Positions 1 to 13,600 of a DNA stretch of 64,000 bases are shown piece by piece (positions within the stretch are counted from its first letter, which is position 1; each line of letters opens with the position of its first letter). A program made the translations under genes and the position numbers. Source of the stretch: Tanypteryx hageni. Taxonomy: Eukaryota; Arthropoda; Insecta; Odonata; Petaluridae. Location of the stretch: the NCBI GenBank assembly GCA_028673005.1, contig CM054116.1, forward strand, positions 81,480,572-81,544,571, read 5' to 3'. The notes below the pieces were generated by a model. It had not been told where the DNA came from. It saw only the letters and a program-made list of their open reading frames with translations, and did no database searches.

Positions 1-1899
1 TTAAGTTTTGAAACGTCGCGTCAGGCATTTGAAAATGATTAAAAATATTCTGCGACGAACTGGCTATTTTTTCAGAGTGATAAATTGCTATCCTTCTGGA
101 TGTGACGCGACATGAATTCCATTGCCTCCCATGAGCGAAATTCTCGTCACGATCTTCTCTGACGCGTTCCCCGTAAAATTTTTCGAATGTTGTGAAATTT
201 ATGCTAATTTTCGGCTTAAAAATCACTTACGTCGGCAAGTATCCCGTTGCGAGAATCGATATAAATGCATGAGGTATTGCAATAAACTTGTGTACCAGTC
301 GTACCGATTCATGGCTGTAGGATTTGACGCTTGTGGCAGTTTTGATAAACTCCTCCCATGGAAGAAGTTTCTCAGAATATTACTTTATTCACTTGCAATG
401 AAGAGCAATTTCATTCTAATTTATATTAGTATAATGTTTTTACAACGACTTAAATATTTATAAAAACGGACCGATGGATTTTTACGTATTTTGTTTGAAG
501 TGTGAGGTACCCACAGTAAGGGATGCGTGTGGCTTATGCCACTTTTACCGCACCCCTAGCTACTCCTATGACCTGATAATACACGCTGTATAGTCTTATA
601 CAGTATTCTCTATGCCCTGTAAAAACCGCTTGTGCACGATTTGCGGGCAAAGCACATTTTCCTTTTTCCTGCGCAAGCCATTAAAAGTAATGTCGATAGA
701 TCGACGCTAAACTACGCAAAACGACTGAATTTGCATGGAACATTATCCCTCGTCCCACTCCCAAGGTTTCCCATCGCCTTCTTTTTTATAAATATTATAT
801 TTCCCGGGATTTTCTCACGGAACCTCCATCCGTCTTCCTCACAATTTTTTCTCCGTCCCAAAACCAATCATCTCCTTTCCCACAATATCATCCACTCTTC
901 TCCCTACGTCACCGTCCCTCACGTCAACGTCACCTCCCGCTGTCCATTCCTTCGCTCTCCCCCTCCTCTTCCACCTCCTCCCGAAGAATCCTCCCTCCTT
1001 TCCACGCCCACTCCTCCCCACTTTCGCTAAAGACTTTCATTCGATCTCCATTTTCAAGCAATTGTTCGTCTCGAGTATTGACTCTCCTTTCCATTTTCTC
1101 CACTCCGTCCACCCCTTTTCTCCTCTCCTCTCCTCTTTTAACTCTGTCTACGCTTTTAACGCATTATCCTACTTTCTTTTCTGTTGTATTTTTAAAACTC
1201 CTGCGTCGGGCGCCCTCAGACTTGTTTATTCCGAAGTACCAGAAGGTATTCCAAAAATAATTCGCCCATACACGTGAGAAAGCCCGTTCGGCATTGGTAG
1301 TATTTATTTATTTTTTCGAATTGCAATTTTCGTGAATCGAGTTTTTTTTTAAATAAAACGTAAACCCTTCGTGCGAACAGCGAGGATGAAAGTATTAATT
1401 TCGCATCTGGTGGAGAGATATCGCGTATGTGGAACGCAGACTATTAACAAAATAAATATTAAAAAATGAAATCGATGGGCGCAGGTCGAGTCCCTATTTA
1501 ATTTTAAAAGCCAGTTCCATTCTCTCATTCTGTTCGTAATTTTTTTTAGGTATTGATGCGAGTAACTCAAAAACGGTCAGCTCGATTTCGATTAACTCTT
1601 CGACAAATACTTTGCGTTTCAGACGGGCCATCGCCCATAGTGAGGGCATTGATTTGATTCCAGTAGAGTTAACTTTATCTGTTTGATTAACATATGGGTG
1701 AGTGTGGAAATTTTTTCGCTGACATTTTGGAATAGTCGGAATCGATATCTGAGCTTGAGGCTTGAACGAGTTGTTGTTAACAAGAACAAAGGATATGTTT
1801 CCGATCAATAAAATTTGTATAATTTTCGAATTATCTTGAAATTTTATTTCAAATTCTAAAAAAGAAAAATTCTCAATACTTTAACGATGAAAGATTATT

Positions 1900-1913
1900 G
1901 TTGCCATGGCTAC
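1900..1913. promoter_or_regulatory. Near-match to an RFX X-box
   Basis: The 14 bases GTTGCCATGGCTAC fit the RFX consensus GTNRCCATRGYAAC except for T in place of A at position 12. No gene start is visible nearby, so on its own this may be chance. It is listed because two exact matches occur elsewhere in the window. Confidence 0.2.
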
Positions 1914-2172
1914 TTCTCAAATTATTGCTGCGTTTGAGCTCCATCAATCCGATCTCAATCAATTTTAGCAGCAGGGATTTAACTGCTGGAGTATCTTTCC
2001 TATCTCTGACGTAGGCGAAAACGAATATAAAATACTTCTGCATTTTAAGAAGTCATACGTGAATTAACGGGAAATTTGACCTATTTACACATTTATTTTC
2101 ATCTATAACCGATTTATTTCTCATTACGACATTGTAAAATTAATATTTATTTGCTAACAAAACGGCGCCATA

Positions 2173-2300
2173 CAATGGCGTACCGAAAAACGTGTAGACC
2201 TCCCCGCCAAAACAAAATTGAAGTCCCGGAAGAGAATTTTAGGTCCTCTCGAAAAAATATGGGCCGGCCGGGGGTTGCGGGGATGTCCGGTACGCCACTG
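2173..2300. mobile_element. Short inverted-repeat element (MITE-like)
   Basis: The left end reads CAATGGCGTACCG and the right end is the reverse complement of CAGTGGCGTACCG, so 12 of 13 terminal bases match. The interior is GC-richer than its surroundings. CAGTGGCG starts are common among hAT-type non-autonomous elements, but no target-site duplication is visible, so the superfamily is a guess. A similar start, CAGTGGCGAACGTAC, occurs near 2855. Confidence 0.4.
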
Positions 2301-3674
2301 ACGAAATAATTTTTATTAGAAATCGTAGTTAATGAAAGCTTATAATACGAAGGAAATCATCACTGAAAGTATAATGAAATAAATACTATTCCGATGATGT
2401 AACATCTTTTATTTACTAAGGCAAGACATCGTTCATTTCTACTTATAATTTCCGACAGGCAATTGTACTAGTTCTAAGTATAAATCACGATAATAGTGCA
2501 ATTTATATGGCACAACTTTCATTTGATGAAATGTGCCACTATAGTTACTAAAAATATGCATCGAAAACTTTGTATAATTGCACTATTATACTAGTGCTAA
2601 ATTTCTGTGTGCGTTTCACGTCCTCTCCTGTTGGCGATGCCTCAAAAACTATTCCTACTAGAAGCACAGCATTTGCAACAGTTATTTCAAAATTCCCCAC
2701 TTATTGCCACAGTATTTGTGTGATTTGCATCCATGGTACACAGATTTCATTTATGGCACTGATCTTTTTTGCATTAGTAATGCATAGGAATCGGTAGAGA
2801 ATAAATTAAATTTTAACTCTGAAATAGCTCTGAATTGAGATGCGAAGTCCATGCAGTGGCGAACGTACAGGTAATACCTGATCTCAAAAAATAGGCACTG
2901 AATTGCTTTTGATACAAGAATCGGGAATTCCCTGGTTATTTAAAAATGAGATGGACAAATTTTAAATAAACTTTACAAAAACAGAATGTTTTAGCTAGTT
3001 GAATGCTTCATCTCTATTTGCGTTGCTAACTGAAAGATAAATAATCGCACAAAACCGCCTAAACAAATACAAATGTCTCATGATTTACTATTGCATAAAA
3101 ACCTCGGACGTAACAGTTGAAAAATCTTTGGTCAAAAATAATTTGAAATTTTCTCAAATAATAAAAAAATTAGCATCTTTCAATAAATGCAAGAATTCTC
3201 AGAAATATCTATATGTAAAATAATTTTTGTTTACGTTATACAGTATAAAACGAATGTTATTTGAAAGGCCGTAATATGTATCAAAATAGTCTTTCACTAA
3301 TTATGTATAGAAAACCCAAGAAATAAATTCAAGGTCTCCCATTAAAAATGACACAATATTTATCCGTGCACATTATATGGCGAAACAAATCTCTCACAAG
3401 TAGGCAGCATACAATACACAATACCAGTTGGCGCTTTTGAACATATATAAGAAATCTAGTAGACTTGTTCAATTGCATATGAATTTCATTTAGTAGGTAT
3501 TTATTTAAAATCTTAGAATTGAAAGATTAGCGGTTTATCCAATGGATAAAATTACATTTTTATTATTTCCTCTAATGTAATTACTAATTCAACCTCATCA
3601 AACCTAATATATATTCAAGCTTGCGAAAAGAATTCAAAAGCTTTAGAAGCATAAAGCCTTCGAATTAACTTCAC

Positions 3675-3763
3675 AATTCTTTTCTACCATGCCCTGTGTT
3701 GAAGCATAACCCCCTTCATATTATTTTTTATCGTATTTCTTTTCGACCATGCCCGGTGTTGAA
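3675..3763 (+). repeat. Imperfect direct repeat, 60-bp period
   Basis: The motif TTCTTTTCKACCATGCCC, followed by KGTGTTGAA, occurs twice (near 3675-3703 and 3735-3763), exactly 60 bases apart with few differences. It looks like a local duplication in non-coding DNA, with no coding meaning. Confidence 0.5.
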
Positions 3764-6700
3764 TATGATGGCAGAAACCGCAGACGGATATGAAAGCGGT
3801 CGCGCCTAAGCCTTTAAAAACCATCGGAGACAAGTTTGTGGGAGTCCGTAAATATTTTTTTCCATTTATCACCTCTTCCTCTCTTCCTCCCTCGCCACTC
3901 CCAAGCTGTCACGACAAGTTTTAAATTATGGAGCCGACGCCTTCTTTCCCTAATCCACTTCTAATGAGTTTCACATTTACATTCCCCACACCCGGTCACG
4001 GTACTCTAATTCGCACTAGGTTTATGTTTCTGTGTAACCTAGACAAATAGGTTAAACAGCTGCCGGATCGCTATGCTCCCTCGTTACTGTTTTCTCGTCC
4101 GTTAAAAGTTTGTCTTGGTTCCATTGTTTTTCGATATCTTTTCGTAACGCGAACGTTTTTCTAGTATTACTTAGAATCTATCGCATATATCGATAGGATT
4201 TGGCATTCAAATTGCCTACAAGAATAATCATTCCCTCCCTCCCACAATTTTAGTGTAATTATCCTTAAATTGTAATTCCCACAGTTTCAATCAACGCGTG
4301 TTTTCATTTCGTCTCCAATTAATTGCTTCAAAAGCAATCCCAGGATATCTTCCGGCCCAAAAAATAATAATCTCGTCCCAGCAATTCGTTTGGCAAACTT
4401 GTTTGTTACATACCTGAAAAAATCTTAATTAAAAGACGGAGCGAATCCATATTCCTGCTTCGAAGGGATTAAGCGCTGTATTCGATGAGATCTCATTGGC
4501 TGGGAATTTAATCTTCGGAAATTACGGATGAAAGTAAATGCGAGCTTTGTTCCGGAGGTGGGGTTTAGTATCGCATCGTCGCATTGCGCTTTGTGTTACT
4601 CAAAACCTTTTTGCATGGAATCCGTTACGTTAAAAGGCGGTATAGAGGTGATGTATTCACAAAAGACTGAAAAGAACGGCGGATGCGCTTGCCAAATAAA
4701 ATTATCGACTCAAAGAGGTTTAAAGAGATGCATTCTCGTAGTAACAGCAAATTTTTCGACTATTTTGTTTTACAGAGATAGAATGAGCCAACTTCGCCAG
4801 GGTAAATAGACACCGCGGTCGATATGTCCCACCAAACATTTTTGAAATAGTAAAAATACAACCAACTTCTTCCTCGTCCATTCCGCATGGCAAAGGATTA
4901 ATTTACATTTGGCGGTCGTTCTGGCCGAGCAAACAATTGAACTCAACCCAATAAACTAGGAGCTTTCTCAATCAACAACCGTACCCATTTAACACTTGCT
5001 CTTGTTTACTTCGCAATCAACGTTATTGAAAACCATATGCACGCTCCACTACGCACAATACTTCATTCCGATCGACCTTCCTCTGTCCGATCGAGTTTGA
5101 ATCGGCATTCTTCCGTAAAATCTAGGTCGGTGCATTTCGTACGTCATTCGTCATAGCTGGACGGAGAAAATACTGTGACAATTCGAGCTCATTCCTTCGA
5201 ATCCCTACTATGAATCGACAGAATTTAATCCTAGGTCTGAATTTAATTATGGAAATAAGATTTTAATGTCATTGGTATTTAAATCTGGTTGAGGGCTATC
5301 TAGCTTCACAATTGCAATTTCGCGATTCCTGCCATCGGCATGTCCGTGATTGTCTTTATTTACTGTATAAAAGACATTGAATGTGTAAGTTAAGAGTTAA
5401 TGAAAACAGTTTTAAAGATAAATATCCGCCATATCGAATGGAATTCGTCTTCCCAATGCTTAGAATATTAGTTTTTTGGAGTTGCATGAGATTAGAAATG
5501 CGAGGTTAAATTTGGGATTTATCTCTCTTTAATTATCCCATAAATTGCACCATTTGAGCCTTTGCAATGACCATATGAGCAATAAAAAATTCGAAACATG
5601 CAACCATGCCCATGGCAATATTTGAACCCACAACTGTGGCATTGAGAATTAGACTTGCTAATCACTTTTAGACAAATGTTGGAGTTTTTTTCATTTACAG
5701 CGCAAAATAAATTGAATTATTGCCTAATATAATTTTATTACTACCATACCAAACGACAACGCAGCTTTTTCCGAGTAGTTTAAATTGACTTCGATTGTTT
5801 AAAGCTGACCATTTTCTCGTTACACCCAAAAAATAGAGCAATTCTCTCTCTATAAAAAATAAATTTCTAACCGCAAATTTTGGCCGAGAACTTCTTTCTA
5901 ATTTACGCGGATAACGTCCGAAAAATGCGTCATAAAGGAAGACGGACGAAGCTATTAGAACTTCCCTTCCGTATTTCACTTCTACACTCTATCCCTGTAT
6001 CCTTCTCTGGAGAACACGCACTCCAGTTCTGAGGAACGCCCGTATGTGTGTCTGTGTGTGTGTGTGTGCGCGGAGGGGTTTCGCACCCTTCTTCGGGCAA
6101 GGGGTCGAGCAAATTGAAAGTTTTGTACCGGCGTCCCACGATTCCCACGCTAATTGGCAGTTCGAAAGAGGGGAACGGTTCAATATTTTATTTCCCTCCC
6201 GCACTCTCTAGGTACGAGAGAGAAAAAATGAGAGGGAACGGTCGAGCTCTCCCCTCCCCCCTCCTTTTCCCCCTTCCCTCCATCCTTCCCCCTCATCATC
6301 ATCCGTATCCTAATTCGCATAATCTCCCGCAGCGCCACCTAGTTGATCCCTCGTTGTCAATCTCGGTACGTGTTCACTCGTCCGTTTTTTAAACGACCAA
6401 CCGTGTCCCTCAACCCCGAACTTTTTTCCAACCCCTCCCCCTTGATCCCCTACCCTATACCCCAGTCAAACACAGACATCGTCGTATCCCTGCGGATTTT
6501 CATCCGATAACTCCCCTTCCACCTTCTCGGAACATTCACAGCCGACACCTTCAAACCGTGACGCGCGCGTCGGAGGCGGGCTTATCAGCGACACCTCCAT
6601 GCAAATAGAATCCCCAGCCTCTTGCATAAATCAACCTCTTCTGCGCTATCTGGGGCTTCCGAATATACGCAACTCTCCCCTCTCTCTCCTTTTCTCTCCT

Positions 6701-9409
6701 CACTCTTCCCTCTCTCACACACACACACACAAACATCCCTGCATACACGTTAAATCCCACGCTTGCGGTTCGCGACCCACATAACCGAGAAAGGAGGTAC
6801 CTACCCCTCGGGAGCATGCGCTTAATTGCCCTGCGTGCTTCGGCGTGAGAGATAGAGCGTGTTTGTGTGCGTGTGTGTTCGCGCACACACGCTTGGTTTC
6901 CCCTTTGCGCGAGGGTTAGAGGAGGAAGGGATGGATTGGGAATGAAGCACTCTGTAATCGCCGCGCGTCAACGTTTTATCCTCGCGGCTACCTGCTATCC
7001 CTAGAGCATCGTCTCGAACCCCTCCATTTCTCTCCCTCTCCTCCATTTCCCCCTCCACATTCCTCCCTCCTCCACTTTACCCTAGCAAACCGTGGGGTTT
7101 TACGAGTTTCTAACCTCGCCGTTCATACCGTTGCGGCGCTGTCGGCGAGCCGAACGTAAGAATAATGACGTGTACGATCGCATGGAAACTTCTGTGCGTG
7201 TTAAGAGACGCATCATCACCATTCTCTCTTTCCGTATCTCTCTTCACTCACTGTTTGAGAGAGAGACCGAGTACGAGAGATGTGAAAGGAAGTAAACTCG
7301 TCCCCAGACGCGCGTCATGGAGACCTTCAGGACGTTCTGTTCGTTCAAGTGCGAAGAGGATGAGTTGTTAATGGCTTCTATTATCGTTTTTTTTGTTTCG
7401 TCGTAACGCAGTCGTTGCATCTCGTTATAAAAAAACTGAAGCAGTTGGATCTTCTATCTCTCTTTTATGGTGTCGCCTGTGGAACTGGGTCAGATATAAC
7501 GCCAGTTTCGATCGGGGACATGGTAAACAGTTTCGGCCATTCTGGAGCGAAAGAAAAAAAATCGGTTGCATTCATATTTTATAGTTTATCGCGCGTGCAG
7601 GAGAATACGATTCGGAATGGTAATCTTTTTTATAACCTTGGAGGTATTTTAGTGTTTTTACAGGTGGTCCAGTAGGCGAGGTGAAATAATTTAACCCGTA
7701 CGTATTCGAACCGAAAGGGTTGGATAACGGTGTTTAGAAGGGTATTTAAGCTATGAAGGGTATTTTAACGAGGATTTGAGGGCATTAAGTTTATGTAATT
7801 GAGTCTATTAGCGACACCTTCTTTTGCTGCTATAAACGGATTTTTTTTAAATAGAGCCCTATGTTTCAATTCTCTGGGCGACTTTCAAACTCAACGCGCT
7901 AGCAGAGATTAAAATTTAATTTAAAATTGTGTTTGACTGCTCAATGGAATATTTTACAACGTAAATATATTACCATTATCAATGCTGTTAGAACACACTT
8001 ATGCTATTTGGAAAGTAAATATAAGGCATCTGTAATATATATTTGCCGTAATGAAATAATAATCGAAATCAAATTATATAAATCAAAATTTTTCTAAAAC
8101 CTATTACCCTCCCAGTAAATTCAGCATAATGTTCATTTTCACAATAAATCCAAACGAAATATTTTAAGTTTCTAAAATAATAATTATTAATTATTTAATG
8201 ATAGTTTTGGAACTTAACTTACAGCTCAAACTTATAATATTTTGATAATTCCCTTTGCTAATTTTTTCCACTAGCCGAAGTACAAACAAAATACAAGTTA
8301 TTCATCATTTGGGATCTTCGTTTAAAAATATTTTTAATGACATTTACCATTACAGAGAAATAGAAAAACGATTTTAATAATTAAGGATTTTCGTCAAATG
8401 AATGTTTAATGATATTTTACCTTTAAAAAGAAAGAATAATTGAAACTCTCTGAATTAACTGTGTTGGAATAACGTAAAATAAAATAAAATTTTATTTGAA
8501 TTAAAAACTGATCTAATTTATGCATTTCTGTGATAAAATACTGTCCAGTCACTCATTGAAACGTAGGACTACATATATGTTATTATGCTTAGCATAAACC
8601 CATTATCTAAGTGTTTTAACTTGAGAGTAATATTTATAATTTGCTGGTATCCTGCTACATAGTTTGGGTATACATTTTTGTTTCTTTAGATAAATTACTG
8701 AGAGAGAGAGATGCAAACATGTTTTTATCTTCTTATGAGGAAATCTGAATCGAGATACAATGCATAAAGTATCAGTATATGATTGGACAGGAATCAGGTC
8801 AAAATGTAACTCAGATAGTATATAGCGAATTATATATTTGTAATTCAGAGACATCTATAAATATGTTTCTTTCCCACTTGGGAGTTCATGAAATTATATG
8901 TGATGATGCTTGTTAATCACGCTTATAGTTTACGATAAATATAGCATTGATAGTTATTCTGAATAAATATTCGTTATTTAATACTTCGCATTCAGTGCTT
9001 CTTGGAAGAAATAAGAAAAAGAAGAATTCTCAATGACGAACTATAAGAAATAACTCAAATTAACTTTTAGAATCGATTGTTTATCTAATAATAATTTGTT
9101 TTTCTGTAGAGTGATTCAACATTAATAATGCTGCAACCATTACTTTCGATATGCACAGTAAATATTTAAACAGATTTTGGTAAATTTTTTAGAATAAATT
9201 TATTCTTATCTTCGGTCAAATTTTGCGGATGTGAAATTTTTATTTATTGAATATTTTTTCTATTCAATTATTATCCTTGTTGAATTGTATTCGCTTTGAA
9301 TCGGTATTTTTATGGTGAAAATAGGAATTATTCAATGATTTTTGTGAGTACAATAGTAAATATTTATATCTTTAAAAGAAATTTATTTCACATATTTCGG
9401 GTTCGAAAT

Positions 9410-9410
9410 A

Positions 9411-9476
<66 letters not shown>
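9410..9476. repeat. Compound (TG)n(TA)n microsatellite
   Basis: A short TG run passes directly into a long, nearly pure TA run. The adjacent open frame of Tyr-Ile repeats is an artefact of the TA repeat. Confidence 0.95.
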
Positions 9477-9478
<2 letters not shown>

Positions 9479-10830
9479 AAATTATACTAAAAGAAATTTC
9501 CCGCGGCCCAGCTATATATCAATAAATGTACATATAGGCAGGAGAAAATTCTGTTAGTGACTAAAATTAGCTGCTCATTTAACCAGCCCACCGGTTGAGA
9601 AGCACCAAAATAGGGTATCTCCCGTAATAGAAGACTTATTGAAATTAACTACACCGCGGAAAATGTAGGTTAGTTTAATCTTGCTGATTTACCCAAAAGG
9701 GATACGAAATTTGTATCTAAGTTCATCCAGTTTCATAGCTTGCTGTGATAAATAATGCTTCATAAGTCATGCGTCTAAAAAATTAACTGCAGTAATATAA
9801 TACATCGAATTTTACGCCCAGATACTCTCCAATGTCCTATTTCTAATCCCTAGACGTCATTCAACGACCCTCGCGCTCGGAAGCCGTCTGTTTCCCCATC
9901 CTCTCCCCTAAATATCCATCCCTACCTCTCATCGACTCATTTAATGATAGCATAGATGTAGTGCTATTGTTACGAGACACACTGCAGGAGGATATTTTTC
10001 ATGTTTAAATACCTAACGGGTTTCGTTATTTTTTACGAAATAGAAGCGCAATGTATGTTGCATCGATGTTTACGTTAAATTAACGCGGGATTTAATGTAA
10101 TATGTTTTTATTTTTTTTAGAAAACTTTTAAATATTATAAAAATTAAACTGTAAAGTATAATAAAAATATATTTTGGATTGTTTATTTAAAATTTGGCAC
10201 TAGTACCATCCATACTCAGGAACTGAATGGTATCGTATCTCCTGTATGTTATATGAAACCCATGAATTAAATTAAGATATATTCCATCATTATCAGTTGT
10301 ATTATTAACTAATACCTGCATTTACTTACTCAAAGGAACTCAGATTTTTTCTATGTAATGGGGTTTATATACGACATGGTTAAAGAAGGTTAAGAAAGGT
10401 GAACCGAGTTCACCGAGTCTTCATAGAAGAATTACTTTTTGTTTGATTAAGCTTGACCTACTGAACACATTCTTGACAATAAAAAACAGTTGAATTTTTA
10501 ATCTCATGTAAACTTATATTTACAGTATTGCTCACTGAATTATTAAAAACGCAACGCAGTACTACGAATGTGTTTGAATATCTCATTCAGGATTTTTCCT
10601 TTCTAATTTATCTTCTCTTGATATGAACTTAGATGAAGTGATGGGATGCTAGAATAAATTTCGCCAAAATTCTGAAGTTGCAATCAAATCATCCCCGGTG
10701 CATTACGCACCAATGGATTCCAAATACGGTACGGCCGACGTTACACATAAAGGCATTATAAAACCCGAACTAAAAAAATGATCATCCGATGTCATCTTCC
10801 ATTGTCTAATATGTCCCTCCCATCCGACAG

Positions 10831-11061
10831 AGCCGCTACTTTGACTGCGACTTCGATCGCGGGAGCGAGGAGGACCTGACCTCTCCTCCCCCTTCGCCTC
10901 CTCCCACGCCCCCGTACCAATGGCTGGACACGGCGGCGGCGGGAGCCGGCTCATCCTCCGCGTCGGCCCTCGGGGGCGGCCTCAGCCCATCGGAAGCGGC
11001 CTCCCTCGCGGCGGATCACCAACTCGCCAGCAATCGCCACGCCAGCTGCTGCCTCCTCTAG
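10831..11061 (+). CDS. Terminal coding exon of an unrecognised CaaX-ended protein (plus-strand paralog)
   Basis: The exon starts right after a pyrimidine-rich acceptor (CCCTCCCATCCGACAG) and is open for 76 codons to a TAG stop at 11059-11061. In order it shows SRYFDCDFDRG at the start, an acidic patch (GSEEDL), a proline-rich run ending TPPYQWLDT, an Ala/Ser/Gly-rich linker and the C-terminus SCCLL. The last four residues, CCLL, form a C-a-a-L box, known in other proteins to direct geranylgeranylation and membrane attachment. The first six residues and the C-x-x-L ending match the terminal exon of the minus-strand gene at 21127-21005, which also begins in phase 0. That is why I call it a real exon and a paralog. 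It is GC-rich compared with its flanks. Upstream exons were not found in the window. Family and cellular role are unknown to me. Confidence 0.65.
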   Translation, partial: SRYFDCDFDRGSEEDLTSPPPSPPPTPPYQWLDTAAAGAGSSSASALGGGLSPSEAASLAADHQLASNRHASCCLL

Positions 11062-11785
11062 CCCCCGGGAAGCGGACACGGCCACTCCTCGCCACTCCGC
11101 CCCGCCCGCCCGTCGCCCTCCACCGCCCCCGTCCCGAGCCTCCGCGCGGGTCGCGCAGGCGCAAGGCCCGGATCGATGTCGTATTCGTGATCGGGGGACC
11201 AAATGAATGAACTTTTTTTGGTTGGAGGGGGTGACGTGAGAGGTGTGGGGATGGTGTGATAGAGAGCGTAGCTCCTTCCTTTTCTACTTCGTGATCTCCC
11301 TCCGTGTTTGTGGGGAGGAGGGGGTAGAGAAGCGTGGGATACTATGATGGGTGGAGGAGGAAAGAGGAACCGAAGAAGCAGCTGCCCTCAGATATACGTG
11401 CCGTTTAGTGGAGGAAGGGAAGGAGGAGAGGAAGGAAAAGTTGAGCGAGGAGGTGATGAAGAGAGAAGGGAGGGATTAATAGATAACTTGGATGTAGAAG
11501 AACACAACGGCTCTAAATTAATGAAAATTGAAGGAAAAGTGGAATATGACGTGTGAAAAAAAAGGATTCGACGAAATGAAGGGCAGAGAAGATGGATTTT
11601 GATGTAAGATTGAGGAAAAAAATGAAATATTTCTCTCAGAAATAAGTAATGGAAGTACAAAAATTGTGAGGTGGGAAGAAATAAAAGTGGATAGAGTTGA
11701 GTAAAACTGCAGAATTTACATAGTTGTAGACACACAAAGAGAGGTAATGATTGATTCGGAAAAAACAAGAAAGGAGATAAATAAA
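11062..11785 (+). other. Probable 3' UTR with candidate poly(A) signals
   Basis: DNA after the TAG stop contains AATAAA at 11680-11685 and again at 11781-11786. Either could end the plus-strand transcript. From about 11220 to 11560 the plus strand is strongly purine-rich (GGAGGA-type), so open frames on either strand there are not credible. Confidence 0.4.
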
Positions 11786-13460
11786 TGAGTTGAGTTGTAG
11801 GGAAGCGAAAGACCGAGTTGAAAGGAAATAATCTGAAAAGGACAGTTTTACACTGAAAGAGACCTGAATGGATATTAAAATTTAAATCGGGGGGAGAGAG
11901 AAAAGGAAACGCTAGAAATTAAATGGAAATTTTAAATAAAAATAGATAAGACGTAACGGTAAAAGTGTAAGAGGGAGATGGAGATCGGAAGAGAGAGAGA
12001 AAGGAACGAGGAGGAATAATAGAACGAACCTTCAAAAACGCGCACAGAATATGAAGTTGTTTACAATCCGCTGGGGAATGTTGCGTATATTTTTTTTAAG
12101 GAGCAACTCCTCCTCTCGCCTCTCCACTCGACTACTCACCAACCACGATTTCGACCCCAATATCCCCTCGTTCCTACTCCTTATGAATCGTGAAGGGGTC
12201 GTATTAATTCCTGTGATGAACCCTTAAAACTTGAAAGAAAACCGGCTCTGTTAAGGTACACACTCGCGCTCCTTTCCCACCAAAAGACTTTAAATTTCCT
12301 CTCTCGAAAAAATCAGGCGGAAACGACAATGTTCGTTATGCTTTCTCTCTATTTCTGTCGAAAGAAAGAGTTCGGACGTTAAAAAGGGATAAACTGCGTG
12401 CTCAACTGGTCTTCTGATCTCTTCCTTTAATTTTATTTCGGAAGGAAAAAAAGATACGAATGTTATCCCGAGAAAGCTGGTCTAAAATTCCGCGAGGAAA
12501 AAAAGAAGCACGAAAAAATAAAGTAAGCCATTCTAATATAACATCCCATGAAGGGTTTATATCGACGAGGCGATCGGCGAAAAAAAAGAGAGAGAACAGA
12601 GGAAAACAAACGCAAGCAAGCGGTCTTATTACTCTCGTCTTTCCGTTCGACCTTTTCCCCTGCGTCGAATAGAACGCATCGAGAAAAAGAAATTTAGCCC
12701 ATATCGCGATGTGATATCTCATACAAAGCGGTATTTGCGCGCGTGTAGTGTGTACGTGTGTGCGTGCGTGTTATAGGGCGCCAGGAACCAGATCCCTCCC
12801 TTCGCGAGAGTTCCATCGTGGAGAGAATGTTAAAAGGTTGTGGATCTTACCCAAAAGGTACGGGATGCTTTTATTTTTTCGGCAGGAGGAGGGAAGAAAG
12901 AAAATAGGGATCAAGTTAAGGAAGAATTCACCCGTGGGAAATCTGCGAAGGGGTAGGAAAAGGAGCAAAAAAAGCTATTCTACTTCCTCGAGCTTAAAGA
13001 AGAAAGAAAAAGACTAGTTTTTCTCCTTCTCCGTGGCCATTTTTCCATTTACCTACTCGTCCTAAGGTGCACGCGAACGGGAGGATCCGGCGAAAATGAT
13101 GAGAAAAAGAAAGAGGAAGTGGAAGAAAAAGCCTGAAAGAGAGAGAGAGAGAAGGTCGTGCCTCGTCCGTGTATCGTCCTTCAGCCAGGTGAAGAAAGAT
13201 GGCCGCTCCGTGCGAACGATTTATATCGGGAGAGGCCACAAAAACTCCTTACTAACGCTTTTGAACGAAATGAAATACGGCCGTGTGCGTCGTTATGGGA
13301 TTTGGTGTTCAGGGTTGGGGGTTATGTGGCTTTTTTCCCGTGATTTGAATGAAGAACAAATAGGAAACAAAATGTTTACCGCTTAAAGAGAAAATGTTTG
13401 GATCTCTTACGCGATGAAACACAAAACAAAAGAAATTCGGATAATTGAGGAATTATTTTC

Positions 13461-13600
13461 GGTGCGTGTGTGTGCATATACACTTCTACATATATATGTA
13501 TATACTTGTATATATGTGGGTATTTGTATACGTATATGCATACATGGCATATGTATGGATATGTGTATACGCGTGCGTATATGTATTTATGCATGGATGT
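13461..13600. repeat. Alternating purine-pyrimidine low-complexity repeat
   Basis: About 140 bases of mixed GT, CATA, TATG and TACG steps, nearly all alternating purine and pyrimidine. Both strands give long Tyr/Ile/Cys/His open frames that are repeat artefacts. Confidence 0.8.

Larger units (their letters stand above)
1..10830. other. Non-coding stretch before the plus-strand terminal exon, at least partly intron
   Basis: No credible exon was found on either strand. The plus-strand exon at 10831 begins at a splice acceptor, so DNA just upstream must be intron, but where the intron starts is unknown and may be outside the window. Composition is AT-rich except for a GC-richer, low-complexity zone at about 5990-7350, which has (TG)n/(CA)n runs near 6045-6068, 6716-6731 and 6858-6890 and CT-rich patches. 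Short open frames here show no recognisable domain. The sequence of the minus-strand gene's middle exon was looked for here by eye and not seen. Confidence 0.6.

Noticed and set aside
10920..11210. Other open frames overlapping the plus-strand terminal exon on both strands
   Set aside because: GC-rich sequence with few stops. The splice acceptor, the SRYFDC match and the C-terminal box pick one frame only.
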